From contig OX424555.1 in the NCBI GenBank assembly GCA_949152475.1, positions 73,547,499 to 73,611,498 of the forward strand: DNA of 64,000 nucleotides, written 5' to 3'. Numbering within the stretch: position 1 is the first letter of the stretch; every line of letters starts with the position of its first letter. Below are positions 1-13,215 of the stretch, in pieces. The translations under genes were made by a program, and so were the position numbers. The notes below the pieces were generated by a model. That model saw nothing but the letters and a program-made list of their open reading frames with translations, did no database searches and had not been told where the DNA came from. This DNA comes from Terebella lapidaria. Its lineage: Eukaryota; Annelida; Polychaeta; Terebellida; Terebellidae.

Positions 1-3000
1 CTTTGAAAAAGCATTGAAATGGGTTGGACTTGATACATTTGGAACAGTTCATGCCTATGTTGATTGGGAGAGAGGTCCCAAGGGTCATTACATGCATAGT
101 GCATGTTATGCCTCCATTTCCATCAACAGACGTCTTTCACAAGCAGAGCAGCGTAAGCGCAAGGTTGAGAAAATCCCTTGTGATGCATCAGAACTCGTTG
201 GTAGTAGCCATGACTCCACATCAAAGAAAAGCACACCCAAGAAGCTTCGATCAAGCACAGGGCGCATTCACAACAAAAATGTCTGTTTATGGTGTATGCA
301 ACCAGAAAATCGCAAGCTAAAGCATCGTGTTCAACAACTGTGTCTTCTATCAACACTAGATGCATGGAGGAAATTCCAAATCCATACTATCCGTCTCGAA
401 GAGAAAGAGATCAGACAGAGACTTGATATGCTGATCACTTCAATACCAGACGCTGAAACCGCTTTGGGCTTAGGTTCAGGTATCATCGAGCATGCTAGCG
501 CAATTATATCACCAACTTCAAACCTCTCACTGATGAAACTACACAACATCTTCAGATGGTGAACCTTCGAGAGGCACTAGCTCTCTTCTACCAACATGTC
601 CGACAAGTGATCTTTGAAGACCATGAATTTCGAACATTACAAGGTCTGCTGACTGACTATACACGCATCCTCTCCAATCATGGCCACAACTCGATCGTCA
701 AATCTAGCCACTTTTAACAAAGGAATTCTGCGAGAACATAGGATTCCATGAACGATACCAGAAAAACACCAGCGTGCTTGTGTATAATACCTCAGCAGGG
801 GGCACATACATTGAGGGTGCAAGGTCGTCGTTGGGTGTCAGCAATGAGCAGTTGATCAAGAAAGTTGCAGCACGTCAGAGAGAAGAAATAATCAGCACAG
901 ACACGGTACCCTGGCCCCCGTACATTCATGAGTTGGAAGACCTGAATGACCTTCTGTTGAAACTGATCACCTGGATCAAGCATCCAAACAAAGATTCCAT
1001 AGACGAAAGCCCAATCGTGCAATCGGTTGCATCAAGCATAACATACTATGTCACTGGGAACCAAGAGTAGAGGAATCATAGTTGTTGTGCACAAAGAAGG
1101 TCTGGGCATTAGCTACAATGACGTCCTGATGCTTCGAGATTTCTGGGCAGTCACTGATCTGCAACACTCCTTGAATTGTCCATTTGAACTTGCGGATGGG
1201 AAGCCTGCCATTGCAGTTGTTGACAATGATGATTTCAAGAGTGACACACTAAATGGTGCTGGGCAGCCACATCGCACAAATGTAATGTTTGTGCAACCAA
1301 AATCCTTTGAGTCAAAACTTCCATCTGAGGTTCATGGTCATAGACCAGAAGCTTAGGCAAAATTAGCATCCTCTCTATCTACCTCTCTGAAAGCACTGGG
1401 CAGTGAAATGCAAACCACAACACCATACACGACAGTGAAACGTTGGGAGCCAACAATCTGAGAGAAACCAATACACCAGAGTGATGAGCCGAACACGTTT
1501 GCTCAGAGAACACGTCTGGTCATTCATGCATTGGCGAGAGCCCAAGATGATCGTTCAAGACCCAATCCAGATGAACAGAGTGTGCCTGGATTCTGTGGCT
1601 TCCAGACTAATATGTCTGAAGCAGGCGAAAAGAGTCGAGCAATATACCATATGACATACCCTGATCCACCGAGCAAAACGATTCTTTATGATTCTTTATG
1701 ATCATTGACAAACAGATGCCCTTCGCGATCATTGTCGGTGATCATCCAGTCTACGTGCTCTTGCTTGAGATAAAAAGTGAGAATAGTGATTTGTTTAGCA
1801 AAATGGTACCCTTCATGGGACCATTCCACATTCAGATGTCCTTCATCTATGCTATGTACAAGAGGTTCAAAGGTTCCGGACTATCAGATCTTCTAGTGGC
1901 TGCAGGGGTTATAGCCGATGGGCCCGTTGACCAAGCGCTTCGTGGGAAGCATTTCAAGCGGGGTGTTCGTTGCCTACGTCTCTTCTACGAGACATTGATC
2001 CACCATGCACTTGATAAGCGATTGGATTGTTCCCCTCTGTCGAGAGAAGTGAAGGCCTCCGTCGCCAAGCTAAGAAGACAGACCGATGCTCGAGAGGAAC
2101 TAGTGGAACCAAATAATGAGCCAGAAGACAACACTGAACTGAAGAGTCTCGTTGCAACTCTGTTTGATGGTTACGAGGATGCTCCTCAACATGAATACTG
2201 GATATTTTTCATGGAGATTGTCGAGATTCTGACCCAAAACATCCATGCACTCAGAACAAGCAACTGGTCTGAGTTCAAGTCATCGCTTAAGCTCATGATT
2301 CCATGGATGCAGGTCTATGACAATGACCGGTATGGTCGATACCTTCCAGATTTCACTGCAGTGCTCTAGAGTCTCCCCGATACCCAGGCGGCATTCATGG
2401 AGAATGGTCTGTTCGCACAGTTGATGACTGGTAAGCCATACTCCTGTGTCGCCTTGGACATCTGGATCGATGAACAAGGGCTCTAAACTGAAGTCAGACT
2501 GGATGGCCATTCTCAACAATGAGAAACAACTACTCTCAAGTACTTGCAATGTGAATAACGTGAATCGGTTGAGGGCAAACGTGCATCGTCATGCTGATCG
2601 CAAGAAACGTGCACAAAGAAAGCATGCTGATTCTTCAGCAAGTAAAATGAAGAAGGACGAGCAAGCTGTTCAAGATTTGAGTGCATGCTTCACAGAATTC
2701 AAGTGTGATCCCTTTGATCAAGACAACCAGATCCTTCGGTCTCTGCAGTCTGAAATCCCTGCTTCAGAAGTTAGCTACTGACTTGAAGACTGGAACCCAG
2801 AAAGTGAACGATTTCCTGAAAGACAGAGTGTACTCCAAAACCAAGTCCATCAATGATCGAGTTTCCCGTAACAAGCGCCAGAACTAAAGCCATGGCTTCT
2901 GTTCTCGGTCTTGTTGAGAACAGTGGTGCCGTTAAATGGGGAGATATATTGCAGCATCGAGTAACAAGTGAGTGCCTCTCTATCTTCAATGTTAATGGCA

Positions 3001-4299
3001 CCATGCGGAAAGTCCAGAAAAGCAAGATTCAGGAGAAATTTATTCTGACACCAGTTCCAGAACCAGACGTGTATACATCTATCGTTGATATGGGCATGGT
3101 CTGGCGCCTGGCTGCTCCAACTTCTGAAGACAGAGAGAAGGGAGATGGTAGCAAATACTCGTGGGATGACTATGCGGCAAAAGTTGTGCGCTCTGTTCTT
3201 GTGAGGCATAGAAATGCTGAGCGTATTATCTGCCTGAATGATCCATACGATCTACAGAACTTTATCAAAGACAGTGAACACAAGCTGCGACAGAAAAGAA
3301 AACCCATCAGCAATGTCTACATGAAATCAGAAGACAAGTTTCCATCCGTTAAAGATTTTCACTGCCTCCTTGGAAAGTCCAGTAACAAGATACGACTGCA
3401 GGCTTTTCTCCAAGAAGCACTCAAACATGCTTCAACAACAACTAACATTGAAATAATCTACTGTGTTGTAGGTAGCAATGCGACAAAACCTAACAACTGC
3501 AGTGTGCATGCCTGAATTCTGAATATATCATGCAGAGGCTGATACTGCCATGTTCACCATGTTCAGTGTTCTGCAGTCAGAGGGTTACTCAGCGGTAGTA
3601 CTTGACACGGAGGACACAGACAACTATGTCCAAGCTGCATATGTTGCACACAACACATCAGGGCTTCTCTATGTGAAAAGAAAGCAACACTGGATCATGG
3701 CCCGTGAAATTTGCACTGAGAAAATGGCGAAGTCCATCATACCCTTGCATGTACTGACTGGATGTGACCACAACTGTGGTTTCTATGGAGCAAGCAAGAA
3801 AGTCATTGCTGATCGTCTTCAGAATTCCACTGAAGCACACGATTTGCTTGCAGACTGTGGCAAACAGCTTCCAGTTCCACAGTAGGCCGTTGACAGTTTG
3901 GAACGATTTGTCATTCAGTTCGCCTATGGCAGTGCCAACAACAAATCCCCTGGTGAAGTGAGGGCAGCAGCGAAGTGGAAAGCACCGAAGAAGAAGAGCA
4001 CCATCAGACTCGTGACTGACTCTGATAGCCGTCGGCCTCACTTGGAGCGTGCCAATTACATCTCATATATAATGAAGAATATTGAGCTCTTAGATGGCCG
4101 ATCGGAGAGGGGTGATCTATGGATGGCATCGTATCGATGGCATGCGTCTCCCCATTCAGTTCACCCAGCCTCCACTCCCACCATCCATCCACCTTCATGC
4201 AACTCCACGGAGCTCCACGAGAGTAGCAGTGACAACTCAGAATCTGACTTCGGCAGTGGCGATGACTCATCAGACAGTGACCGTGACTTCGAATATTGA
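1..4299 (+). mobile_element. Broken DNA-transposon protein with PIN/XPG-nuclease-like C-terminus (copy 1, Academ-like?)
   Basis: A long protein is legible in pieces across the whole span, all on the + strand; its N-terminus may lie outside the window. In order there are: a zinc-finger-like CLWCMQ segment (about 290-310) followed by a charged helix-rich part; a segment with TSAGGTYIEGA (about 790-825); a conserved core (1698-2369) with GPFHIQMSF, YKRFKGSGLSDLL and LRGKHFKRGVRCLRLFYETL; and a C-terminal domain (about 3120-3890) with DTEDTDNYVQAAYVAH and HVLTGCDHNCGFYGASKK. The TGCD-x-G-x-KK part resembles the helix-hairpin region of FEN1/XPG 5'-nucleases. The end is acidic (SDFGSGDDSSDSD) at 4299. 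I know this arrangement as a multi-copy family in cnidarians and lophotrochozoans; assignment to the XPG-bearing Academ superfamily is from memory and unproven. The frame changes several times, so this copy is dead. A diverged relative lies at 6914-10777. Confidence 0.6.
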
Positions 4300-4650
4300 A
4301 GAATCAATGATCATGCTCATTAATATTGCTGAAAGTATTATAATGTGTATACTCAGTGAGAAGTGTTGATATTTTTCTGCAGATTTTCACATGTAGGGTC
4401 TACTGAAACGGGACCTGACCGCCAATCGGCAGTTTATGGTGAAATGGAATTAAAGCTTAAATAGCTGAAATAGAATATACATGTATATTGGCAAAAACGA
4501 CATATTCATTATTGAGGATGGTGGGCATCTTGGATTTCCATGTCCAAACAATCCTTGAAAAAATAAAATAACTGAATTGTGTTAGATATGTAGTTGCTAG
4601 TAAAATATAACGTCTCAATCCATATGTTAGCTCATTTTGGCAGGTTATGT
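4300..4650. other. Gene-free spacer
   Basis: AT-rich sequence between the transposon gene remnant and the piggyBac-type MITE. I see no coding pattern and no clear terminal repeat that would end the upstream element. Confidence 0.5.
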
Positions 4651-4654
4651 TTAA

Positions 4655-5340
4655 CCTCTTGACCGCCAGACCTGAAAAATCGTCCCACGCCGGGCATTTT
4701 TCTAGGAAAATTGCAAAATATATATTACCATAATAATATCTTTAACGAAAGACCCACAGTTGATTGTAATTAATTAAACAAGTATGAAAAAGTATCTAGC
4801 CTTATGCATGCAACATCATAGGGCCTTGGTGTGTTCTGGTTACCATAACAACAACCTCACAAATCTTGAAATAATATACTCGAAAGCATGCAATGTTTTC
4901 ATAGAATATTAATATCCCCATGTCTTTGATTATGAATATAATACATGCAACTCAGTTTTTTTTATTGATGTTAAATACCATACCTAGATCTAACTGGTAC
5001 AAATGACAGTGAATTCAGTGGGGAATACCTTTGCTCAGCATGCTCACACACTTACATACATCTGTCAGACGACAACACCACGGAAAACCCAATAATTTCT
5101 CTTTCCATTACATACATTCCCATTGTATTGATGTACTATCTTTGACATACATATCGATTGTAACGAACACTACAACAGTTTCATCGATATACAGAAGCTG
5201 CGTGGGGACTTTTGACTGAAAAATATAGGCCGTACAAGAAGAAACATGGGAATGACTTTGCGCCGGATATTTCCGGCACATAGGCGTCACACAATTACGT
5301 TTTGCGCCGGAAATATCCGGCGCTGTAGGCGCTGAAGAGG
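4655..5340. mobile_element. piggyBac-type MITE, copy 1 (686 bp)
   Basis: The element begins CCTCTTGACCGCC and ends GGCGCTGAAGAGG, imperfect terminal inverted repeats, and is flanked on both sides by TTAA (4651-4654 and 5341-5344). TTAA target duplication plus a CC-start TIR is the signature of piggyBac transposons. No transposase is encoded. Near the right end is a subterminal GCGCCGGA-type motif repeated twice (about 5260-5325). A second copy, about 14 bp shorter, lies at 26486-27157. Confidence 0.85.
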
Positions 5341-5344
5341 TTAA

Positions 5345-5800
5345 TTAGGCCATTTTTCGGATCTGAGAAGGTGGCCATCTTGAATTTCGAGACTAGAATA
5401 TATCTGAAACTCAGAAATAACCATTCCAATGGCTTCATCATGCTGAAAATCAGTGGAAAATGATAGGTAATTCATCATTATAGCTGATTCAGCCACAGAG
5501 TTATTGGATATTATATATTTCAAAATGGCGATGGCAGCCATTTTGGATTTTAGGCTCTGGCAGAGTTAGCCGTAAAATTCCAGAGGTGCATAGGAGCTCA
5601 TTTTTCAACAAAATAGCCCAGGTAGTCGAATCAATTATAATGAAGGTAGGAGGAAAGTTGTCACGAAATCCATGGAAATGACCCTACTAATACACCTGAG
5701 TAGCAGAGCTTGAAGCCATCCCAAATTTGGGGTTAAACAGCTTAAAGAGTGCAGAAAACAGAGGTATTGTCACTTGCCTGTCTTCATATGATCTAATATA
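5345..5800. other. Gene-free spacer
   Basis: No gene. It contains several CCATTTT/AAAATGG motifs of the kind common in the repeats of this window but no clear element end. Confidence 0.4.
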
Positions 5801-6221
5801 GGCACAGCCCAAGCGACGAGGAGCGCGTCCAAGATCACGATTATGACCGTTTTTTTAGCTGACACACCAAATTGTCATTTTGTATTCAATCAGATACACG
5901 AGAGGACCCAAATCATACATGACAACGCGCTTAAATACCCCGAAATATTGTTGAAAATCCCCTCTAAACATTGACTTTAACGTTGGCTGTCACCGACCAC
6001 AAATTTCACCAGGGAGGATTAACGTTGTTTGGAGGGGTTTTTGATTAATATGTCGAGGTATTTAGTTGATTTATCATAAGGGGGGTCCTCTCATGTTAGC
6101 ATACATACAATACTAACGGTTTATGTGTCAGCCCGTGAATCGGTCATAATCGTGATTTGTTTGTTTTCGTCCCGAGCACCAATGTGGGGTATCTTGGACG
6201 TGCTCCGCATCACTTGGGCTG
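5801..6221. repeat. Foldback MITE, nearly palindromic, about 420 bp
   Basis: The outer arms read CAGCCCAAGCGACGAGGAGC on the left and GCTCCGCATCACTTGGGCTG on the right. Inner segments also pair: CACGATTATGACCG with CGGTCATAATCGTG, and GAGAGGACCC with GGGTCCTCTC, with AAATACCCCG against CGAGGTATTT between them. The whole element could fold into one long hairpin. It is flanked by TATA-like sequence on both sides, a possible target duplication. No coding sequence. Confidence 0.7.
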
Positions 6222-6424
6222 ATATAGCCATATAATGATCTACTGGGACATCTGCCAGTGATTAAATAACTAAAATGAGTAGGCCTATCACTACCAGGGC
6301 CTCAAACCCCCGATTGGTCGAGTTGGGAACTGGTTGCTTTCGTTACTATGGAAATAGCCCCATGGGTGGGTGCCTGATGAAAAAATTTTAAAGGTCAATA
6401 TGACTTCCATCATATATCATATAT

Positions 6425-6660
6425 TTAAGGGTTTGATCCCAGGTATGCGGGCGTTGCTGCCTGACACACCGCTGAGGGAACGGTCTCACAATGCACAAGG
6501 TGCACAGAGGCAAGGACTTTGTGAGACCGTTCCCGAGCACCATACGAGTATGCACCGCACGCCAGAAAGAACAGCAGAGACCCTATAACTTGTGTAGTAT
6601 ACAGACTCGTATGGTGATACACTTTTTTAATCGCAGGACTGACGAGGACTTCGGTGTGTG
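6425..6660. repeat. Region with two nested perfect inverted repeats
   Basis: GGGAACGGTCTCACAA at 6477-6492 pairs perfectly with TTGTGAGACCGTTCCC at 6519-6534, and CACCATACGAGT (about 6539-6550) pairs with ACTCGTATGGTG (about 6604-6615). Together they give two adjacent hairpins. I recognise neither an RNA gene nor a known element. Confidence 0.5.
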
Positions 6661-6913
6661 ACTCCCATCCCACCTTGCAAGTGTCTCTTTCACTGGTGGA
6701 ACCGGAGGCAGTTTAATCTCAGGTACGTTGTGCGGCACTGCGATTGTAGCGAGTCTATGGGAACGTTTTGGAGTAAAACAGTGGCTTAGACCCTATACAT
6801 GTATATTCACAAATCCATCTGAATTATGTGCTGTAGGTAAGTACCTAATTGTATAATTAAAGTTTCAGTTTTGTTCACAAACCAACCTTGTTACCGTTAC
6901 AGGAATTCCTGAA

Positions 6914-9900
6914 ATGAATGTGGACACACTCATTGAAGCATGCGCGCCCACGGTCGGTGAAGCACACGCGGACTGTGAAGCAGATACCACCAGTCCCGTT
7001 CAACTCGTCAAAATTAAAAGGCTGCGACATACTGTACACTGGACCAGGTGTATTATATGCCAGTCCGAGCATAATGACGAGAACCTCAGCACCGCCCATC
7101 CTGATGGCCTGAATAGCCTCATTATAGCCTATGAACAGCGACGAGGATCAGTCCTGTATCGACTGGATTCAGAACATGATGCTGTGACTGTTGAATGTCT
7201 CTCTCATAAGAATGTCAAATATCACTGTATCAAGGCTTATCCACCTCTCTGTACTGCTAAGACGATACATTATCTCTTCTTCCTGACACACCACAGAACC
7301 AAAACTACAGGAGCGAGAAACTGCGAAAACGCCTAGAGGTTTACTTTGGTGACTCGATCACTATCCTCACACATCCTCACACTGGTAAATCCAGCATTGT
7401 CCTTAGCAGCTCCATCTCGCTGAAAGATGCCGTGCAAGCAGCCACTGAGTTGAAGGAAGATCTGTGCCTCCAGAAAACTGAATATGATGGTGTCAACACT
7501 AAGCCAGTGAACAACATCACCCGTCAACAGCTGTTGTACAACACTGCGAAGCTCATCAAATCTGAAATCAAGGACTGTGTTGGCATAGCAACTCACCCAC
7601 CGTGTCTAGAACTTCTCTCACTTGTCAAATCAAAGTCAGTGCTTCCACAGAGCTTATATTGGCTCTTGCGTTGGATCATCGCTGCCTCTGACAAAGACGA
7701 ACTCAAAAGCACCAGTATGTGTGAACTCCGCAGATGAAAGATGTGTCTTGACGCTCGGCCAGGACCTGGTTCACTGCGCCACCCATGCCAAGCGGCACAA
7801 GTGACGGCAGACAACTGCGACATAAATGAGGAAACCATAGATGGGAAGAAACCACACATGCATCAACTCTTGTACTGTATCAGCGGGGAAGCTTTTGATC
7901 AGTGGAACACAAAGTGTAAGCAGACCACACACAAACGACAAGAGTGCTTTAATCTGTACTGTCATCTAAGTCATTCATATAATACAGTGCATGTGGAAAG
8001 CGTATAGCAACTACTAATCTCAAGAACAACATAATATCCGAGTGGCTTAGTTCTACTGGATTCCCATATATATCCCTCTCCCTCTCAGATGGACATGACA
8101 TGGGCCTTGCTCAGGATGACACTAGGCCAACTGTTTGAAGTGGAACTAGCACCAACAGGCAATCATGAGGTGCCTGGCTGGAGTGGCTTCCAAGCTGTTG
8201 TACACCCTAAGATGCCTGATCGTACAAACATTGGCCACTGTCCAATGATCGACGGTTCTCCTGTGGAATACAACACAATCAACGAAACCATCAGGATGGT
8301 CCAGAACAAGATGTCAGTTCTCGGACAGCAGGAATCCGTCATCACTTTTGACCTGGAAATATACATGCAGGCAAAGGAAATCCAGGGGCGGCAGCCAGAG
8401 GAATTCAGCACTGTAGTAATTCGACTGGGAGGTTTCCACATTGCACTGAACTATCTGGCAGTGATCGGTGGAGACAGGGATGTATGGCAGCTCAACACCA
8501 TCTGCTACCATGAAAGGGAAGTCCTACAACCGCGGGGTGAGAGCACACAAGTTACTCTTGGAGGCCATGTTCCGTCTGGAATGGTGTGCTTTCACAGAGT
8601 GGTTGTCCAATAGAAACGACCACGCTGTGGACATTGAGGCAGTGATTAAACAAGCCAATGCCTGTCAGTCGGCCATAGTAGAATGTCATGCAGACTGACT
8701 ACACCAGTAGGGTTCAGCTTCTGCTGGAGTTCATCAAGGCCGAGAGATCTGGTAATTGGGCACTGCATCTCTCTACCACTGCTGCCATGATGTCGTACTT
8801 CTTTGCCATGGACATACCAAATTACCTAGATGGTCTCCCGTGTATTTGGCAGACATGAACTTTCTGTCCACGAAGAATTTATGCAAGGAAACCATGCCAT
8901 CTGTCGTTCAATGCAGCCTTTCTCTCAAGTGTGGACTGACATGGCGCTTGAACAGTCCATTAACAACGACATAAAAACAATTGGCGGAGTCATCGGTATT
9001 AGCCAGAGGCCTGGTGCTTTAAATGGGTGGTTTCTTACCTGCCATGAGAGAGCGGCAATGACAACTGCCCTCAACGAGCCAAGGAATGATGCTACTCATA
9101 AAGATGCAGCGCCCAGGAGAGTGAAAAAAAGATGAGACAGATGTACGGAGCTTGGTGTCTCTTGTTACATCACAAATGATGACCGATCTGTTCCACTTCA
9201 GTGAAGATGATGGCGATGTCTCTCCCCTAGTTAACATTGCAACTGGGGTTAGAATGCCTGTAGAATCTGCCGAACTCCTCATGTCTACTGAACTTGGTAC
9301 AGCCATGAAGAGTCGGCACCAAAACTCCAGATTCCGACGTTTGCATCACTGACAAAGACCAAAACCATGAAAACCAAAGATGAGAAATCTGTCACAGTCC
9401 GTGCTGATCGGGAACTGTTTGGCGGTCTGGTGATAGCAGCGAGGTCTCGTAGCATCGACCTTAAACAAGTCCCCTGCTATGAGCTCTCATCAGTGTCATT
9501 TTCCTTAGCCCACCCAGACGAACAAAAGTGTGCTACTGTCTGAAATGGAGAGGCAAGTGGCAGCTCTTCCAAAGCTGCCACAGAACACGGAAATATCCAC
9601 TGCACATATATTTGACATGATGGCAGTGATACAGATGACAAAGAGTGCTGGTGTAACCACATTTGGACAGCTGGCTGCAACTTATTACCAGATCATCACC
9701 GCTCCTCTTGGCAAAAACGGCTGTCGGCAGATCCATGTGGTCTTTGATCGTTACAACACACATTCCATCAAACATGGAGAGCGTGAAAAGAGAGGATCTA
9801 CAGCTGCAGGTCTCGAGGTGAAGATCAGTGGGCCTTCTTGAAACTCCTCTTCCGAAACAGTGGCACAAGGACATCAGTAATCCACAGAATAAGGTCAACC

Positions 9901-10777
9901 TCTGTGCCTTCCTAGCCGAGACCTGGTGTATCACTGGAGTGAGCAACCTCCAAGAAGACGATGAAGTGATCATTGACAGAGGATTCAAGGATGCCAGCAG
10001 AGCTGCATTGATCACCCGGGAAATCCAGGCTTAACTGTCCATCTTTCAGTGCGATCATGAGGAAGCTGATATGCATATCCTATTGCACGCGAAGTATGCT
10101 TCTAATGACCATACCAGAGTAGTTGTACATTCACCAGACACTGATGTTGCCATTCTGTGTATCGCACACTTTAATGCAATACAGTGTCGAGAACTGTGGT
10201 TCAGGACTGGCATCAAAGACAGAGGTAGCTACTTACCGATCCACAGCCTGACAGAGGAGCTGGGGCCAGGTGTCAGCAACTCCCTACTCGGTTTCCATGC
10301 TCTGACAGGTCCATTATGGACTTTTTACTCATGACTTTGAACTATGTTACTTTGTGCTTGATGTTTTCGTTTTGATTGTATTATGCCATAGTTCTAAATA
10401 AATTCTATTCTATTCTATACCAGAATGAGTGCCTTCCCCCGACATCTGACCGCCTACAACAGCATATGAGACGCGCCAACTACCAGGCCATGATCTGGCG
10501 AAGGGCCCTTGTGGCCAGTCAAATGATGTCAACACCTGATGGACATGGTTGGGCACTAAAGGACAATTATCGACAGCCAGTCCTGATGACTCAAGCCCCC
10601 GCCCCACAAAGCTTGGTAGAACTGACATTATGTAAATGCAAAAAATCAGCCTGTCAGAGCACAAAGTGTATTTGCAAACGTATGAACGTGTCATGCACTG
10701 AATCCTGCAGTTGTATGGCGAATGAGGCATGCGGAAACCCATGGACTGCTAAGGACATAACCACAAATTGTTCGTGA
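6914..10777 (+). mobile_element. Broken DNA-transposon protein, related to the element at 1-4299 (copy 2, with CXC domain)
   Basis: Same protein superfamily and orientation as the element at 1-4299 but a different subfamily. In order: an N-terminal CIICQ-type cysteine motif (about 7050); a helical part with LYNTAKLIKSEI (about 7535) and LPQSLYWLLRWI (about 7640); a core (8089-8700) with MPDRTNIGHCPMIDGSPVEY, ITFDLEIYMQAKEI, VVIRLGGFHIALNYLAVIG and RLEWCAFTEWLSN; the PIN-like region (about 10071-10310) with VHSPDTDVAILCIAHF, ELWFRTGIKDRG and FHALTG; and a tesmin/TSO1-like CXC cysteine cluster near the end (10620-10740, CKCKKSACQSTKCICKR). The frame is interrupted several times and a LINE tail sits in the PIN-like domain. 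A potential intron (donor about 6837, acceptor about 6901) precedes the first ATG. Function by family: transposition protein with possible nuclease activity. Confidence 0.6.
10313..10419 (+). mobile_element. 3' tail of a LINE inserted in the transposon gene
   Basis: About 100 bp interrupts the PIN-like domain directly after FHALTG. It ends in AATAAA followed by a (TATTC)n pentanucleotide tail, typical of CR1/L2-type non-LTR retrotransposon 3' ends. Coding similarity of the host element resumes afterwards. The left boundary is approximate. Confidence 0.5.
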
Positions 10778-12559
10778 CGATGATGCAGATAGTAATGATG
10801 ATGCCTGCGGTGATGATTTATGATTGACTTCACACCTGTTCTATGATGTTTGGGTACTTGTGTGTATTATGCACTGAAGGTCAGCGTTGTGGTTCGAACG
10901 TTCACAGTGCGTAAACATAGTCAAACATTTGTTTCGCCTTGTTGATGGACTGGTGTACACCTCTGCTTTTGATGTATCGAAAAGTAATAGACACCCTGTA
11001 ATAATTCGAATTTCGAATACTTATTAATCCACGCACGCCTTTTTTCCCGTTGACATAGTTCATGTAGTGGTACTACCCCGATTATTATACATCAATTTGT
11101 GTGAAGCTGTTAGACCTATTACATCCAGTTTTACTGATACGAGTGTATTTTTGTTCCTTGACGTAGCTGGAGACATCTTTTCGTGGTATAATATTGAACA
11201 AGTAAGCGTCAGGAAATGTAGTAAGAGACATGTGTCGCCTCTTAGCAGTACACAGCTCGATTCCAATGTGGGGAATGGGAAGTTTATTTGAGTCTGCATT
11301 CCTGTAGACATACATACTGCAATTATAGTCACAGAGTTTTCACTATTCTGTGAATAACAAGATCAGGGACTTCGGAGACTCAAAATGGAATAATTTCCAG
11401 ACCCTTTCCAGACCCAGATCAATTCGAAACCCTTATGCACAATAGCTCGTTAATATAAATCTAACATGCTACATAAACTTAATTTGCACGCTTAGGCTCC
11501 ATTATTCACATCTATACATATAGTATTCGGCTTGTAAAATAACTTTTTTTTTTGGGTGAGACATTTCGTCAAACTGCATCGAACGGGAAAAATCACTATC
11601 AAATATATTTCCACAATGCATTGTGCTCCCTGTCACCAGTACCGAGTAGAAAATCGATACAGAGAACAGCGGTGTTTTGACCATTCGTCCCCTTTTGCCT
11701 GTTTTCAACTGACTGCCATACCTATATAATTCCATAAAGATTTGTAGATTTGAAGAGATTCATGTCTTTATGCAAATGCCTTTATGCCCATTCCATCATG
11801 TTCAAAACTTCATGATCGCATGCTGGGTACATCGATTGATAAGAAGGAATCTGTTACGTGCACAAATATTTTTGACAAACTCCCCCCCCCCCCCCCCCCG
11901 ATCATTATGACAATTTGAATGGTCGGTAATACATCCTTATTCAAAATGACATCTTTCGGAACAGTGCGCAAGCCATGATGATATCAACAAGCCATCCCAA
12001 AGGGGTCGCCGGGGGTACCCATCCCAAATCTACTCGCAATATTTTGCGGTTGTCAGGCATGAAGAAAATTTGAGAACAATTCACAAAACTGGAATATATA
12101 ATTTGTTAGTGATTGCCTCCATCTGTACGGAGCCGAATTGCTGCCAAGGGAGAAAATTTTTTAACTCGAAATTTCGAGATTCATATTTTGACAAATTTTT
12201 AAAATTTTTAAAATAAATACTGCGGTACTATTGCGGGACCGGACCAACGCATCCATTCATGGGCCGTTTTAATCGTATTTGATTATGTCGCCTCCTGATT
12301 GAGGCGACAATAAACTGTATATAATTGTTGACTATAATGTCGGGTACATTTTTGTAATACTTACGCCTTTTTCATATGAGGACCAAACCTTGACAGCTCA
12401 TAGCGGCCGTTATAGTTAGCAATAAATCAAATATTGAGTGATTTGAAAGTATTTCCCGTTTTGCCAAATTCCCCACCAATCTGCATGGGTAGTTCCAACC
12501 AGGTTTTTTTATGAGATGCTGCTTTTGAACATAGCATACTACGCCTTGAGAGCATGTAA
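10778..12559. other. Gene-free region
   Basis: No coding pattern on either strand. A poly-C run lies at about 11883-11899. The open frames here are short and have no recognisable composition. Confidence 0.5.
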
Positions 12560-13215
12560 ACCCAGGAACTAATAATAGCCTTTCCCCCCCCCCCCCCACC
12601 CCGGTTTTCTGAATTTTTATGTGCTGTTTTTACCCCAAATATCTGTGGTCGTTCCGGGCTCGGCCACCGGTGAGGTATTAAGATGCTGCTTGCGATAGCA
12701 GTTTCATTTAGCATGGATCACCCCGTAGATGAATCACTGGATCATAAAACGCCGCGATTTGGATCATGTGAACAATCTAATAATACCCAGTTTTCTGATC
12801 TTTTATGTGATATTTTACCCTAAATTCCGAGCAGTTCCGAGCTCTGTCACCAAGGTATTAAAGTGGAGTTGGATGCTACCCCTTTTGTTCAGCATGGATC
12901 ACCCGCAAACAATGCAGTGGATCATAACACAAATGTATGCCGCGATTTGACTCCATATAATCACTAGAACTAATAATACCCTCCGTTTTTTTGCATTTTA
13001 TGTGCTGTTTTACCTTAAATTTGAGATAGTTCCGAGCTCTACCACCAGGGAGTAATAAGGTGTTACCCCTGTTATTCAGCATGGGTCACCCATAGATGGT
13101 CCAGTGGATAATAAGCCGCGATTTGAGATGATAAAAACCCAAAGTTTTGATACTCTCCCAGTTTTATAATAATGTACATCTGGATTTTACCCTAAATAAT
13201 GAGGTGGATCACATG
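12560..13215. repeat. Diverged tandem repeat, unit about 190 bp, roughly 3.5 units
   Basis: Units share an AATAATACCC start (about 12565, 12778, 12972 and a weaker one near 13150), then a TTTTATGTGCTGTTTTACC-type segment, GTTCCGAGCTC, a CAGCATGGATCACCC segment and GCCGCGATTTG. Units are well diverged from each other, so the array is old. Non-coding. Confidence 0.6.

Noticed and set aside
7333-7596. Minus-strand frames overlapping the second transposon gene
   Set aside because: Shadows of the + strand coding sequence, which shows the conserved family motifs.
12372-12714. Minus-strand open frames over the tandem repeat
   Set aside because: They run across a diverged tandem repeat and a poly-C run; composition is not protein-like.
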